A stretch of 64,000 bases of DNA, taken from the NCBI GenBank assembly GCA_030737835.1, contig CM060853.1, positions 16,240,895 through 16,304,894 on the forward strand. Reading direction: 5' to 3'. The notes beneath the pieces were generated by a model that was given only the letters and a program-made list of their open reading frames with translations, searched no databases and had not been told where the DNA came from. Source of the stretch: Acorus gramineus (taxonomy: Eukaryota; Streptophyta; Magnoliopsida; Acorales; Acoraceae). The first letter of the stretch is position 1, and each line of letters begins with the position of its first letter. Below, one piece after another: positions 1 to 12,158 of this stretch. Both the position numbers and the translations under genes were made by a program.

Positions 1-225
1 GAACAATCACATTGTATCGCATTGGGCACAAAACAAGGAAAAGGTGCGCTTTGAAATTTTTCTTTAAAAAATTTACCTCTTCTAGTGATCATAAAGAGAA
101 TGCGAAAATTTTCTAATAAAGTAATTGAAGTGTGATGGAGATATATGAGACCGCAGACGTGGCTGTAAACAGGATTGTGGGTAACAAAGCGCACAAAACA
201 ATGAAGTGAAGAGAAAAAAGCAAAC

Positions 226-351
226 CTTATCGGATCCACGAGAGCGAGTCTCCGGCAAGAGGGCCTGCAACTTTGAGACGAGCTCGTGGATCTGGTCATC
301 GGTGATCCTCGAAGAGCTCGACTGCCTAGATCTTGATCTCCTGCTAGACAT
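226..351 (-). CDS. PRE: PRE/ILI-family atypical HLH regulator, exon 1 only (gene runs off the left edge)
   Basis: Exon 1 encodes 42 residues starting [10 protein letters not shown] and continuing through [19 protein letters not shown], the N-terminus and first helix of the small PRE/ILI/BU1 proteins (usual length about 90 residues). These lack the basic DNA-binding region; they bind other HLH proteins such as IBH1 types and release growth-promoting bHLH factors in brassinosteroid, gibberellin and auxin responses, in the nucleus (family knowledge). The exon ends in codon-phase 0 with AAG followed by the donor GTTTGC at 225-220, the usual intron position of this family. No second exon (expected VLQETCNYIRSLH-like) is present in 1-225, so positions 1-225 are intron and the rest of the gene is outside. 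The ATG at 351-349 was chosen because an in-frame upstream ATG at 462 sits beside the TATA box, upstream of any plausible transcription start. The paralogue number cannot be assigned. Confidence 0.9.
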
Positions 352-465
352 GCTCGACTTGGAAATGGGAGAGATCACTTGTGTTTGTGTGAGTGTTGTG
401 TATGTAATTGGGTGAGTGAGTGAGTGAGTTTGTGAGTTGGTTGGGTGTGTGTCAAATGGCAAAGG

Positions 466-474
466 TTATATATA
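466..474 (-). promoter_or_regulatory. TATA box of the PRE-like gene
   Basis: Minus-strand TATATATAA about 115 bp upstream of the ATG at 351, implying a leader of roughly 80-90 nt. The leader contains a (TCAC)n-type microsatellite (plus strand 411-436, GTGA units). Position and sequence fit a core promoter; the transcription start itself is not visible. Confidence 0.65.
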
Positions 475-617
475 GTTGTAGGAGAGACAAGGTTTGTGAG
501 AGTCTTGTCAGAGACAAAAACTGTATTAATGGAGGGTTGAGGGGGGGGGGACTACTTGAAGTGAAACAATAGAACACTAGTAGTGGTTGTGGAGATGGCA
601 GAGAGGGACAATATAAT

Positions 618-634
618 GGGAGGGAGGGGGAGGG
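618..634 (+). other. G-quadruplex motif upstream of the PRE-like promoter
   Basis: GGGAGGGAGGGGGAGGG has four G-runs of three or more separated by single A residues. It lies in a longer purine-rich stretch (about 535-735, many G runs on the plus strand), 145-160 bp upstream of the TATA box of the PRE-like gene. Confidence 0.6.
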
Positions 635-735
635 AGGTTTGTCAGGGGGGAATAAAGAAGGGGGGGAAATGAGGGATGTGTTTTGAAGGGGAAGAGGGAG
701 GTGAAAGTGTAGAGTTGAAAGGGAGGAAGACAAAG

Positions 736-2557
736 TGCATGGGAGGAAGAGAAGGTTTTGTGTATTTAAATAGAGGGGGGTGGGTTAGAGGATCACATAT
801 AGAGGATACGCCATACTGTCTTTTCCTTGTATTTGTCTCCAAACTTGAATTTTTAATCTCCCATTGAGAAAGATCGATGTGGTAAGGAATAAAAAATAAA
901 AATAAAAAAAAGAGAAAATTAAGAAATTTTTTTTTATAGTGAATATATAATGGCCATTTCTACTGTTATGGCCCCATTTGTGGTACGTGATCCATTCATA
1001 GTCGACCTGAGGGATTAGTCAGGCTAGATGAGATCCTAGACAAACCTCTGAAATGTGAACTTCCTCTCTCCTTGAAAATGGCCACCTAAGGTCATGGCTG
1101 GTCCTCGATTCAATCAATGTTATATTTCAAGAGGGTTGATCAGGAGATTAAATATAAAAAAAAAATCTCAAGCTCATAATGTTGTCGCATTTTAGTTTCT
1201 TTATTGAAGTTTGTCTAATGAGATTCAGTTTTGACAGGATTTTTTTTTTTTACTTGTTCTTGTAAAACTAACTTCTATTTTCTATTTATGTCTTTTCCCC
1301 TGCATACATCCTCCGTGGCTTCATGTTGACGTCTATAATTAATGCTTCATCCACCTGGTCATTCTCTTCTACAACTAAATTTACTTTATTTTCTATCAAG
1401 GTCTTCAATTTAAAATTTGATTTTGATAGGTAAGCAATTAGACCTAATTCGAAACTCCATCATAATTATCATGTAAATTTTACTGTAAACCATTCAGCCA
1501 TGGTTTCAATGCATGGAATAACAATGGATTGTCATGGATAAAAAATCATTTTTTTTTACTAAGGTCTTGCAAGTCTAGCATCCCCTGGTCTATTGGCGAG
1601 GCCGCACAACAAAGTTTCTATCATGTATTGTGTACGTACACCTATTATAGTTGATTGACTGACCTATGACGGTTGTTCTTCTCTTTTTGTTTTTTTTTAC
1701 TAGATTGCATATTTTTCTTGTCATTGCATACTATATATTCTATATTCGATCCACTAGATGTGACTTTCCCGTACGGGTATGTTTTCTTAACCATTTTTTT
1801 TAAAAAAAAAGCACAAAACAAGAGATGTTCAATTCCAAAATATGCAACTTTTAACAGGCTATGTACCCTAAAAAAAAAAAAAACTTTTAACATGCTATAT
1901 ACACTGTGCTTGCATTTTTATATCATCCAAAAGTCAACAGTGATCATGCATGTCTCTTGCAGAGTGACAGTACCTAATACTTGATTTACATTAATTAATT
2001 AATGATAGTAAACCAAGAATTTGTATAAGCATTTAAATTCCTCAAAAAAAAAAAAGAGTATTACGTTAGGGTGTAAAAGAGGCAGAAATAGAAACAATAA
2101 AAAAAGCGTTGTTATATGCATATAATCATGTTTAATTACAATCTCATGTGCCCTATGTATGTCCAATGAAACTTATACATTTACTCATTCTACAAATTGA
2201 TTCATTTCATTTTGATAAAATTATATATACTTCGTCACATAAAATATATCATTTAAAAAAAAAACATGTAAGGACTGCATGTGTGGTATAACTATTTATG
2301 ATCGATATAACTATCTTTAAAAATATACTGTGGTTGATTTCTCTCAAACACATAATAAATTACAAAGCACTTCACTAAAAATCTATATACTATGTTATAT
2401 ATATTACTAATATTATTCACCCACATCAATCAATAATATAACAGTGTTTTGAGTGATGAACAAAACATGGTTCGTATGCTTTTTGTTGTATCACGTATGA
2501 GCTAAAGATGGCATAAACAACAAGGAATACTAAATGAATACGCTACATCTTGTTCCT
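736..2557. other. Intergenic, no gene seen
   Basis: Beyond the purine-rich stretch the sequence becomes AT-rich with many A and T homopolymers. Short open frames on both strands are low-complexity and match no family known to me. Part may be distal promoter of the PRE-like gene. Confidence 0.5.
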
Positions 2558-2560
2558 TTA

Positions 2561-3084
2561 CCTCCCGTTTGGGGTGGAACATAAGCATCAAATAGAGAAG
2601 AATACAAGAGAATAGCAAAAAAAAAGTTGTTTGTTTTACTAAAATAAACTCTGATAGCTATGTCTGGATAAGGTAGGATAAGGCCTGATAACTATTCTCA
2701 GAAAAGGCTAGAATTGCTTATCAGGGCTTATCTATACCAATGGATAAAAATATCATTCTCTGTCATTTTAAAAAATTTATCTAACATCTGTCACATCTAT
2801 CATATCACACACACATCTCTCATACTTATTCCCAAACACAAATAATTTATGCAGGGGTATAATTGTCATTTAAAAAGTCATAAACTCTAATCCATCTCTT
2901 ATCTACCACTTATCATTACTTTATCCAATGTGAACCAAATAACAAAAAGATCAATTTTACGTTTTCCAATGAGAATAACAGAAAAGACAATCAAACAAAA
3001 ATTTACCTATTCAGTATGAATTGTTATCTATTCCAGTATAGCTATCAAGGACGAATAACCTCATGTCACACTCCAAACGGATGG
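2561..3084. mobile_element. Tourist/Harbinger-like MITE, 524 bp
   Basis: Terminal inverted repeats of 16 bp match at 13 positions: left CCTCCCGTTTGGGGTG, right (reverse complement) CCATCCGTTTGGAGTG. The element is flanked by a perfect TTA duplication at 2558-2560 and 3085-3087, the hallmark of PIF/Harbinger (Tourist) insertions. It has no coding capacity. A diverged copy in opposite orientation lies in about 52790-53333; shared internal stretches cover most of the length. Confidence 0.8.
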
Positions 3085-3118
3085 TTAATTATTTGGAAGA
3101 ACTGAAGACTTACATGAC

Positions 3119-3161
3119 GACTTACATGACAAGTCTAGAGTCTAGACTTGTCATGTAAGTC
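3119..3161. repeat. Perfect 21-bp palindrome with 1-bp spacer
   Basis: The arm at 3119-3139 is the exact reverse complement of 3141-3161, with only G3140 between. Partial copies of the arm (ACTTACATGAC, CATGTAAGTCTAGAC) flank it on both sides at about 3107-3118 and 3164-3178, so the structure is a small cluster of direct and inverted repeats 34 bp right of the MITE. Confidence 0.85.
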
Positions 3162-3232
3162 TTCATGTAAGTCTAGACCAGCTGGTTTTCTAAACATTCG
3201 CCAACACATATATACAAAGTTCAATGTCAGAG

Positions 3233-3559
3233 GATCACGCGGAAGTCTTATCGACCATCTTCAAAATGTGTTTCATGAACTTCATGTTGATGGCAATGGA
3301 GGTATTGGGTCCTAGTTTTGTATTTTTTTGTATGCTATAAAGATAGCATCTCCATGTGTAAATCCTGCGTATAAATGTTGGAAAATGTAAGTGTATCAAT
3401 CCGATCACGCGGAGTGTTATCGACCCTCTTCAAAATGTGTTTCATGAACTTCATGTTGATGGCAATGGAGGTATTGGGTCCTAGTTTTGTATTTTTTTTG
3501 TATGCTATAAAGATAGCATCTCCATGTGTAAATCCTGCGTATAAATGTTGGAAAATGTA
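3233..3559. repeat. 170-bp tandem duplication
   Basis: The segment beginning GATCACGCGGA at 3233 recurs at 3403 with only a few differences (one T-run length change and scattered substitutions). Both copies end in GGAAAATGTA. The near identity implies a recent duplication. A 61-codon open frame crosses the pair but is rich in M and F and is not recognised. Confidence 0.9.
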
Positions 3560-4196
3560 GGACTCCGCATATAATCCTCATCCTCTTTGATTTATCGAAA
3601 ATATATTACATCATGCAACGAAACATATACCTTCATAAAAATGACATACATGTCAATGAATTGTATATGGGTGAAAAATTGAGTATTTTAATTGACAATG
3701 TACATAGCCCACGTTAAACAAATTAAAACATATAATTTTTTATTTTTATTTTTTAAAATATACATAGGATTCATTAAATAATACATCTCATTTTTACAAA
3801 ATTATACATTTTGTGACATAAAATATAAATTTTTTCAAAAGAAATCAAGTGAGTGGACTATTTTTTTGTCATGAAATATAATGAAGATGATCCCATCAAC
3901 TCTTTTGTTAGTTTTAAAATATTAATACCTATGTCTAAAAATTCATTCATACATTAAATATCTGAAGTGATGTGTATCAGTTAAGAACGCTAATACACTC
4001 AGTCCTATTTAAAATTTAGTCTGCATCCCGTATATTATGATAATAGAGTCTATACTATGTTATCATAGTGTATGATTGAGATTCTATCATTTATAGTGCA
4101 TGACACAATTCTTTTTCTAAAACTAAAAAAAAATATTATTGTATTTTAATATATATTTCATTATTTTATATACTAACATGTATTTCAATGAAATAC
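3560..4196. other. Intergenic AT-rich, nothing recognised
   Basis: No open frame of note and no repeat structure identified. Confidence 0.5.
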
Positions 4197-4199
4197 TAT

Positions 4200-5094
4200 G
4201 GCCCCGTTTGGTTCGTGTCATTATGGGATGGAATTTGATTCCATGTGAGATTACCAGGAAAGTATATAAAATCCAGTGTTTGGTTGGTGGTAATCTTAAT
4301 GGTAATTGTGAGCCCCAATCCATCCATGTGGAAAAATAGAGTGGAATCAGATTACCACCCTTTGTGGTGGTAATATCAAATTCTATCAGAAATCCTAAAT
4401 TAGATTACTATTATACCATTTACAAATTAATGAAATTACAATGTATATACCTTCTAAAATAAATAGCCTCTTCTTTTTTCTCTCACTACCCATATAATGG
4501 GTTTATATAGCTATTTTGATTTTTTAACTAAAAAGTTCTGTTATAATTTTTATATATGATGTGAAAGATCTTAACTGTGTATTAGATATTAATTTATATT
4601 TTTAAATTTAGTTTTTATTTTTGTAGATGGGTTTAGATATTATTATAATTGGTATAATATATAATGTGTGATGTGGGTTTAGGCTTAAAATAATGCCTCT
4701 AAATCCGAACTAATAAAATTGGTTATTTAATTTTTAAGCGAGTTCATAATATTCAACTGATTTAGAAAAATTATTATTATTATATGTTTAATTACATAAT
4801 TGGTGATTTTATTTATTTGCATTCATTAAATATTTATAAAAAAATTATTCATTTTTTATTATTGTGATATGGATAAAGAAATAAATTTTATAAGTATATA
4901 TATAATAGTAAAGATATTTTAAACATTTAAATCAAATTCCTTATCATTTTCCATGTATGAACCAAACACTTGAAAATGATTTTTTTCGAGAAATCAACCA
5001 GCGAACCAAACATATGATGGAATCAAGATTCTTGGTAAACTAAAGCTGGATAAAGTAATTCCACCCAAAAAAATGACAAGAACTAAACGGGACC
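4200..5094. mobile_element. 895-bp TIR element (non-autonomous DNA transposon)
   Basis: Left end GGCCCCGTTTGGTTCGTGTC and right end (reverse complement) GGTCCCGTTTAGTTCTTGTC form about 23-bp terminal inverted repeats with three or four mismatches, extending into CATT on both sides. The 3-bp sequence TAT lies immediately outside each end (4197-4199, 5095-5097). The interior is AT-rich without coding potential. A 3-bp duplication suggests a Harbinger relative, though TAT is not the usual TWA. Confidence 0.75.
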
Positions 5095-5097
5095 TAT

Positions 5098-5980
5098 ATC
5101 ATATTTAAGTGTTGAACATACCATTTTTCATAAATTAAATTAATAGTATATTTTTACCCTCCAAAATATCAGCACTCTAGAAATCGGTCAAAACGGAATC
5201 CATGACTCCTCCCAGCATGCCGCAGGATCCGCCACGTGGCGCGTTACTTCCCGATGGAATCCGCCGACCCGATTCCTCGGCATCCATTTCATCATCTTTA
5301 AAATATCTGTATATTAAATATTCATATTGTATCTCTACTGTGGTAAGAAAAACAGACCCCCAATGAGGTAATTTATATATATATTTCAATTTTGAATTAT
5401 TTTAATAAACTCTGGTACATAAATTTATTTTTCAAAGGGGATAAACTGAAACCACGTTAGATTGAATGAAAAAAAAAATGTTGTAGTTGTTGAAACTCAA
5501 TTGCTCTCATAAAATTATTTTGATACCAGTTGTTAAGTTCAGCAAACAGAAAATTAAAGTCCACGACAGAACAAGAACATACCACTATAAAAATAAAATC
5601 TACATGATCGAAAGCTAGTGAGATATATCTTAATATTAATTACCATATAGTCTTCTTTGTATGTTTTCATAAAGATCTTAACAAAACGTATGATCTCTAT
5701 TCGGTGTAAGTTTGTCAACAAAATGACTTGGAATTTATGTGCATCTTTTATGGCCACCTGTGTCTCGCAGACACACCATTTTGTTTGCTTGGTCTGGCAA
5801 ATTCGGCTTGTACAACATCAGGTTCATGTGATGTGTCCCATGGTCTAAAGTCTTAAATCCAAGTATCAGAAGAAACACATGCACGTTTTATAGTTGTACA
5901 GGGATAGCAATTTTGGCATTCAAATTAAACTCCATCTAGAAGAAGAGAAGTCTTTTTTTTTTTTTTTTATTTGATATTTA
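5098..5980. other. Intergenic, no gene seen
   Basis: A short GC-rich patch at about 5190-5290 contains CCACGTGG (G-box) but no convincing open frame. The rest is AT-rich. Confidence 0.45.
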
Positions 5981-6511
5981 TAGCCCTAGCTATTTGGGTA
6001 GGGACATAGATAATTGTTCGAGAATTGATTATAAATAGATCATTCTCTATTTTATTGTGTTTTTAATTATTTTTGTGCTGAAATGTAGTAGCGAAGTTTT
6101 TGTTCTTTAATTGATCATGAGTAAGTTATAAATAAAATGTGGATAAAAAATATTTATAAAATGTAAAAATTAATTTGACATGTGGCCCGTGATTTATAAA
6201 AGGTAATGATAAGTGATTTGAAATATGAGCTTCATTTATACATGTGGAATATATAGGATAGAATAACACAATTTTAGGGGGGCCTCGAATAACGAACAGC
6301 TTATTCTCACATGTACTGATATAGCTAACTGACCTATTCCTTGTAAACAAACATTATTTTAATGATAAGTGATTTAAAATATGAGCTTCATTTATACATA
6401 TGGAATATATTTCATAGAATGACACAATTTTAGAGGGGCCTCGAATAATAATTAGCTTATTTTCACATATATTAGCATAGCTAACCGACATATTCCTTCT
6501 AAACAAACAAT
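5981..6511. repeat. MITE-related segment with a 156-bp internal tandem duplication
   Basis: Positions 6205-6360 are repeated at 6361-6511 (AATGATAAGTGATTT starts both) with clear divergence. The preceding stretch (GGATAAAAAATATTTATAAAATG ... CATGTGGCCCG in outline) resembles the interior of the 59900-60338 MITE family. Terminal repeats were not identified, so the outer boundaries are uncertain. Confidence 0.5.
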
Positions 6512-9284
6512 TTTTTGGATTCCTCTCCCTTATCCTTTCTATTCATCCCTTATTCCACTACCATATATCCTTCTTTTTCTTGTCCACTTAATTTTAATAT
6601 GAAATTATTATAAGAAAAAAGGTTCCTGGGATCATAACTTAATGGTGGACAATAAAATTTACAACAATGAAAGTACGTATTCATTTCCCACCACTGTCCA
6701 CTTACCTAACAAAAAAAATAAAATAATGCAAGAGACCGACATCAATGTGATATGTAGATTTTACATTATATTCTCAATGTTACTCTCTTTCCTGGGAAGG
6801 TGTTTTGGCCATGAAAATTAAGCATGTTCTAGAGAAAATTAATTTACATTTGGATTATTATACATCGACATTGGTTTCAATAAAAGGTGTTGTCAATCCT
6901 ATCTCAAGTGTTTCTCATTTAACTTGAGCTTTGATTTTAATTCTCTTATCCCTATGATATGTTACTCAATCACCCGTTGATATCTAGACATGTCAATCAT
7001 AAATAAAAATATTCATATTAATTCAGTCTAAATTCAAAGAGATTTTAATTAGAATATTAATATCCATATCCGATGATGTAAGATAGAATGTAAATATTAA
7101 GATATCCAATTCGTATCCGAATTAATATCAGCAACATAATCAATTTATATCCGCCCATGTTGTGATCGATCATACCTACAGTTGCATGGGTCATTTGGAA
7201 GAGTAGAAATGAGGCGATCTTCAAGAACTCCGGGGTTTATGTAAAAACAATGTGGGAAATGGTGATTCTTTCCATTTCCGGGAGAGGGGGGAGGGGGAAT
7301 GGTGATCTTCCGACTGGAATAGTCATTACTGAATAATTGAACAGTAATTAAGCAAGTCAAAAGGAACTATTTAGTATTTACATGAGAATATGGTTAGGTT
7401 AAATAACTATAAAAATAAGAGGGGGAGGAGGATGTGATATAATTAAGGAGCTGCGTCACATGAGCTTGATACATATGAAGCAAAAAAAAAAAAAAAAAAT
7501 AGACAGCGAGGCCGTACCCTTATGTCACGAGCCACCCACATGCATTGCTTTTCTTTATTAGTAAATCAAGTGCCCATTCGTTTATTCAATCCCCTCAGTA
7601 TCCATTTATTATTTATTAATTTATTATATGGGAAGCAAAGATTGAGTTTATCTTTTCTTTCTATATAAAACCCCCCTGCCTATCTCTGCTATTACCTGCA
7701 GATACATTTAATTGAATAACTGTTCCTGCACTTGAAAAGTGTGTTTGCCCATGTTTCTCTATTCTATTCATCTGCATGCTTTTATTAACATTTTGTGTAA
7801 GATACTTACTACTTTAACTACACTGGATAAAAAAAAAATGATATAAATCTTAATTCACCTGTCAGATAGACTAGTTAAATCACTATGTGAAGATAAAAAA
7901 AAAAAAAAATGTTATATCAGCTCAGTTATTCCTAATTATTCAATTCAAAGATTATGCCAATCACGCTACCAGTGTCAAAGGGGGATACAGATTTAATTTT
8001 AAAAATGGTTTTGTTTTTTGAGAGATCCAATTTGACATCTAATAAAACCAAGCTATTAGATCCATGCAGATCTGTATATGTCAAGTTGCAACCTTTGTTT
8101 TGATGGGATCTCTATCATCCGTTTTCTATGAAGCTTCTATGCACACGTATTATCATTGCTTGTTTATCAACTGTCATTTGTTTTTCAATATATATATATA
8201 TATTTAGTTATTTATTTTTCATCCTCTTAGGTATTGGATTCTTAATTATTGACCAATCCAGTTCCCATGGCACATCCACATAGCATCTATTGAAAATAGA
8301 AGATACTGATATAGTTACAAAAACTTTCCCTCACTGAATATGCATGAACTATTGAATTCACATAAAAAGCATCCCAATATGTATAAGGTGAAAAAACCTT
8401 GAAAAAAAAAAACTATTCATTTATAAATTAAAAAATTGTTCTTATAATGTGACCCGATCAAATTTTAACAAAACCCATTTTAACACAATGACAACATAAC
8501 ATACCAACCTATCATTTTCATGTGAGGGTGCATGTCTGAAAAGATAATTATCATTAATGTCTTTTCATTCTGAGATTCCAACTTGGCCACCGAGGTTATA
8601 ATACGTCTTTCACGTGCATTGTACGTGCATTTAACTATATTTTATAGTTAAAATAACAGCTTAATTAATAGAGATTATTATTGTATGATTCTATCTTCCC
8701 TTTTCAAGTCCTTGAAGGCCTTCGATCATAGCAAGAGATTCAACGCGGCCATTGGAACTCCTCATCATATCAACAAAAGCTCACCGACCAAATATGTTAA
8801 ATCAACAATCACATTATTTTAATGTGAAGTACAAGCTATGGTTGATGATATTTTAAGTGTGTGACAGGGTATCTAATATCTTGGGAAAGGCGCTTTATTA
8901 AGAAAAAATAAATTGGTTTGTCTCGTTGGACTAAAAGACTTTAATTGATATTATTAAAAAAATGAGAGAGCACGTGCACAACATCTCAAAACATCGAAGC
9001 TCTTAAGTTTTACCTCTCCTTCCACACAATTAGGGCATTATAGAAATTTGAATACACAGAGATCAAACAAAAAAGATGAACATAAAGAATATGAGGCACC
9101 TAGGGTTCCATGCATTATATTATGTTCCAAGATGCTCTGTTGATGTTGATCTTGATCTTGATATGGGTAGCTGTTATTATATACATCCAATCATTTTTTG
9201 AGGTTCTTAATTAATTACTGCTAGAGACTTATTACCATTTGTAGGGGGGGAGGCACCTGAGGGAGAGATATTCTCATGTGGAGA

Positions 9285-9321
<37 letters not shown>

Positions 9322-12158
9322 ATAAATGAGATTATTGTAAGACCAATATCACTTGAACATGCATGAAGTTTGGACTGATGGGCTCAAGCCTATCCCTACA
9401 TCAGTTCATTTCTCTAGTTCCAAGACTCACTTTATTTAACAGGTCTCCCATGTTTCTCATTTTGTTCTGTTTTATTTGTCTATCAACAGCACTAGTTACA
9501 CACAATTTACCGGAACAATCCTGCCGGCGGTCCATATATCTGGATAGTCATCCAAATAATGTATATATTTTGTTAACAATTTTTCATGTTTTTCATTTAA
9601 TAGGCCCGTGCAATATAAGATGAAGGTATTTACTTTCGTTATATATATATATATATAATTAAATAATGTTTATTATTTTTAATAAATCAAAATCTGCATG
9701 AAGTGTACATATAAATGTCCCACATATTGTCCTTAATATTATTCATCTATCAATGGTTAGTTTAATTTAACGCCAAAACATCTGAGGAGAACGATTTTTG
9801 TTATTGACAATCCTTATGTGAAGTCTATGTGCAGTCTAATTCTACTAACGAAATATATATTTCATTAGCATACAATTTTTTTTCATATTATTTTTTGCGC
9901 CAAGGGCACATTTTATTGAAGTATGTAGTTCATAAAATTTTACGGTGATGCATTTTTTCGTTACATTAAATACACACTTTTAAAAAACTTCAAAGATGTG
10001 GGGATCTCAACAAACATCCACTTAAAATAGATGGTGATCATTCAGTTTTTTGAGTGCTACCATATGCTGATACGCAGTCACAGAAATTCTTCCAAAGAAC
10101 TAAACACTTGTATATATATATAATTTTATGTGATGTATAGGTCGATCCATATGTTTTATAAGACTTCATATATATATATATAACTCTATATATATGGTGT
10201 TCACATATAAAAATATATATATGTGCAATGAACTATGAGAAAACAATACGATTTCTTCTAGCATAGATTGAGCTTGGATTTATAGCATGAGAGATCCTGG
10301 AAAAAGAAATTGAAAATATGGAATAAAATATCCTCGGATTAATGAATATGCACTCCCTATCATTGAATATACACCCCCTATCAATGAATATACACCGTTA
10401 CAAGGTATATATTGAGATATAAAAGGACAACATAAATCGTATTTAATAACACCCTTTAATAACTAGGCAACACAAGAAAATTAATTTGCATGGCTGGAAT
10501 TGACGATACTCATACTAAGCAAATGTCTAAAATGACTCGCCCAGTACGGTCTCTTTTTGTAGCACAAACACATAGTGAGGTGTATATATATTGTTTATAT
10601 ACTGCGTTGGTCATGTGACAATGCAAAAAAATAAAAACAAAAATGTCTGTATTAGCACCCCTTTTTTGCTATTTTATATTGAAAATAAAATCCCATTTAT
10701 GTGTGTATTAAAGACCCATTTCAGTGATTCATTTATTACCTCGTCCAGCCCGCTTAACTGAAATCAATTTTACAGTTTCATATTTCTTAATAACATGCAC
10801 TCTCACAAAAAAAAAAATTTATATGTTCTATACAATTTAATAAAATATATATTTCTTTTATATTTATAATTTACATATATCATTAGATAAAGAAAAATAT
10901 ACTATTTTTTTTTTTAGAAAAAGAATGCATACTGTTTTTTGGGTTGAAAACAAGGATGGGTCTAACTACAAAAATGTTACACTTAGAGCTCACACATGTT
11001 TTTTGTTTTTAAATCATATAACTGAGTTATATAATTTTATAAAAGATAAAATATATATATACTCTAATGAATTAAATAATATCATTCATAAAAAAAATGT
11101 AATTTTTTTTTATTAAAGTCCATATCTCATACGGTGAGTGGAGTAGGATAATAAGGTATATTAGATTGCATTTGGGACAGTAAAATGATGGAGTATAAAA
11201 ACCTTTTTTTTTTCAAATTAGACATAACATCCCATTAAGATTTTAGTTCAACCCTAGGCAATCTATTCATTCAGAAGCCCTTAAAGATCTTAGATAGGCC
11301 CATGGATGATTTATACACTCCATTCATTTTGCAATATTGTATATTAATAATGCAATGTGTATTGCGATATCATAATGTATAAGGTTCTATCACAGTGTAT
11401 GAAATAAAAGAAATTATTTGTTTAAAGAAAAAAAAAAGCACACTACTATGTTTTAGTGTACACTTTATTTTTTATAACATTATGTAATTCAATGAGAGTG
11501 TAAAAAAAATGGTGTATCATTTTCCTTGAACTAAACGTAAGCTTGTAGACAGTCTTAGATAGGGACCGAAAATTCAGAATTTGTAGTTTGTAATATATAA
11601 CTAGAAGGCTGAGTTTTTCAGAGGCTTTATTACAAAAAATGGGATCAAGTGTCCAATGGGTCTTGGACAATTTAATTGTCCAACGTCTTCATGACCATCC
11701 GATCTTATAATTTTAAGATACACAAATTAATTGAATTCTAAAAAGGAAGGTTTGAATTTAATTGCATTCTAGTTTAGTTTTGAAATTTTATAAAGTATCT
11801 CAATCACAACAAAATAAAAAAATCAGACGGTCACAAATACATTGAACAATCAAATTGTCCAACTTCGTTAGACCTAACCTGATCCCATGATCCATCTCAA
11901 TCTCTATTGCCAGGACACCACCATTGCATCAAACACACTGAACCTTTTAAGTTTCTATACCTAGAAAAACTAATACAGTCAATCAAATAATGAAAAAATT
12001 AACAAAGAGCATATCCAATAAAAAAAAAACAACAATATATAAACAACAATAAGATGAAATAGTGACGCTGAAATTATCTATTGCTAAGTAAGGCATTACC
12101 GACAGTTCCTATCATCTCTAATACATATTTGACCACGAAATGTATCTATATATTTATC
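6512..12158. other. Long intergenic stretch, no gene seen
   Basis: AT-rich with many A/T homopolymers and several (TA)n tracts (for example about 8191-8210, 9641-9656, 10114-10122). Open frames are short and unrecognised. A TATA-like CTATATAAAACCCCCCTG at about 7661 on the plus strand looks promoter-like, but no gene could be identified after it. Confidence 0.45.
9287..9319. repeat. (TC)n microsatellite
   Basis: About sixteen uninterrupted TC units. Confidence 0.9.

Noticed and set aside
3375..3560. 61-codon frame through the 170-bp tandem duplication
   Set aside because: Composition is biased (M/F-rich) and the frame exists only because the repeat joins to itself; not accepted as a gene.
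7661..7710. Promoter-like CTATATAAAACCCCCC and possible non-coding transcript
   Set aside because: No downstream hairpin matching a known plant microRNA nor any open frame could be found; the TATA-like word alone is weak in AT-rich DNA.
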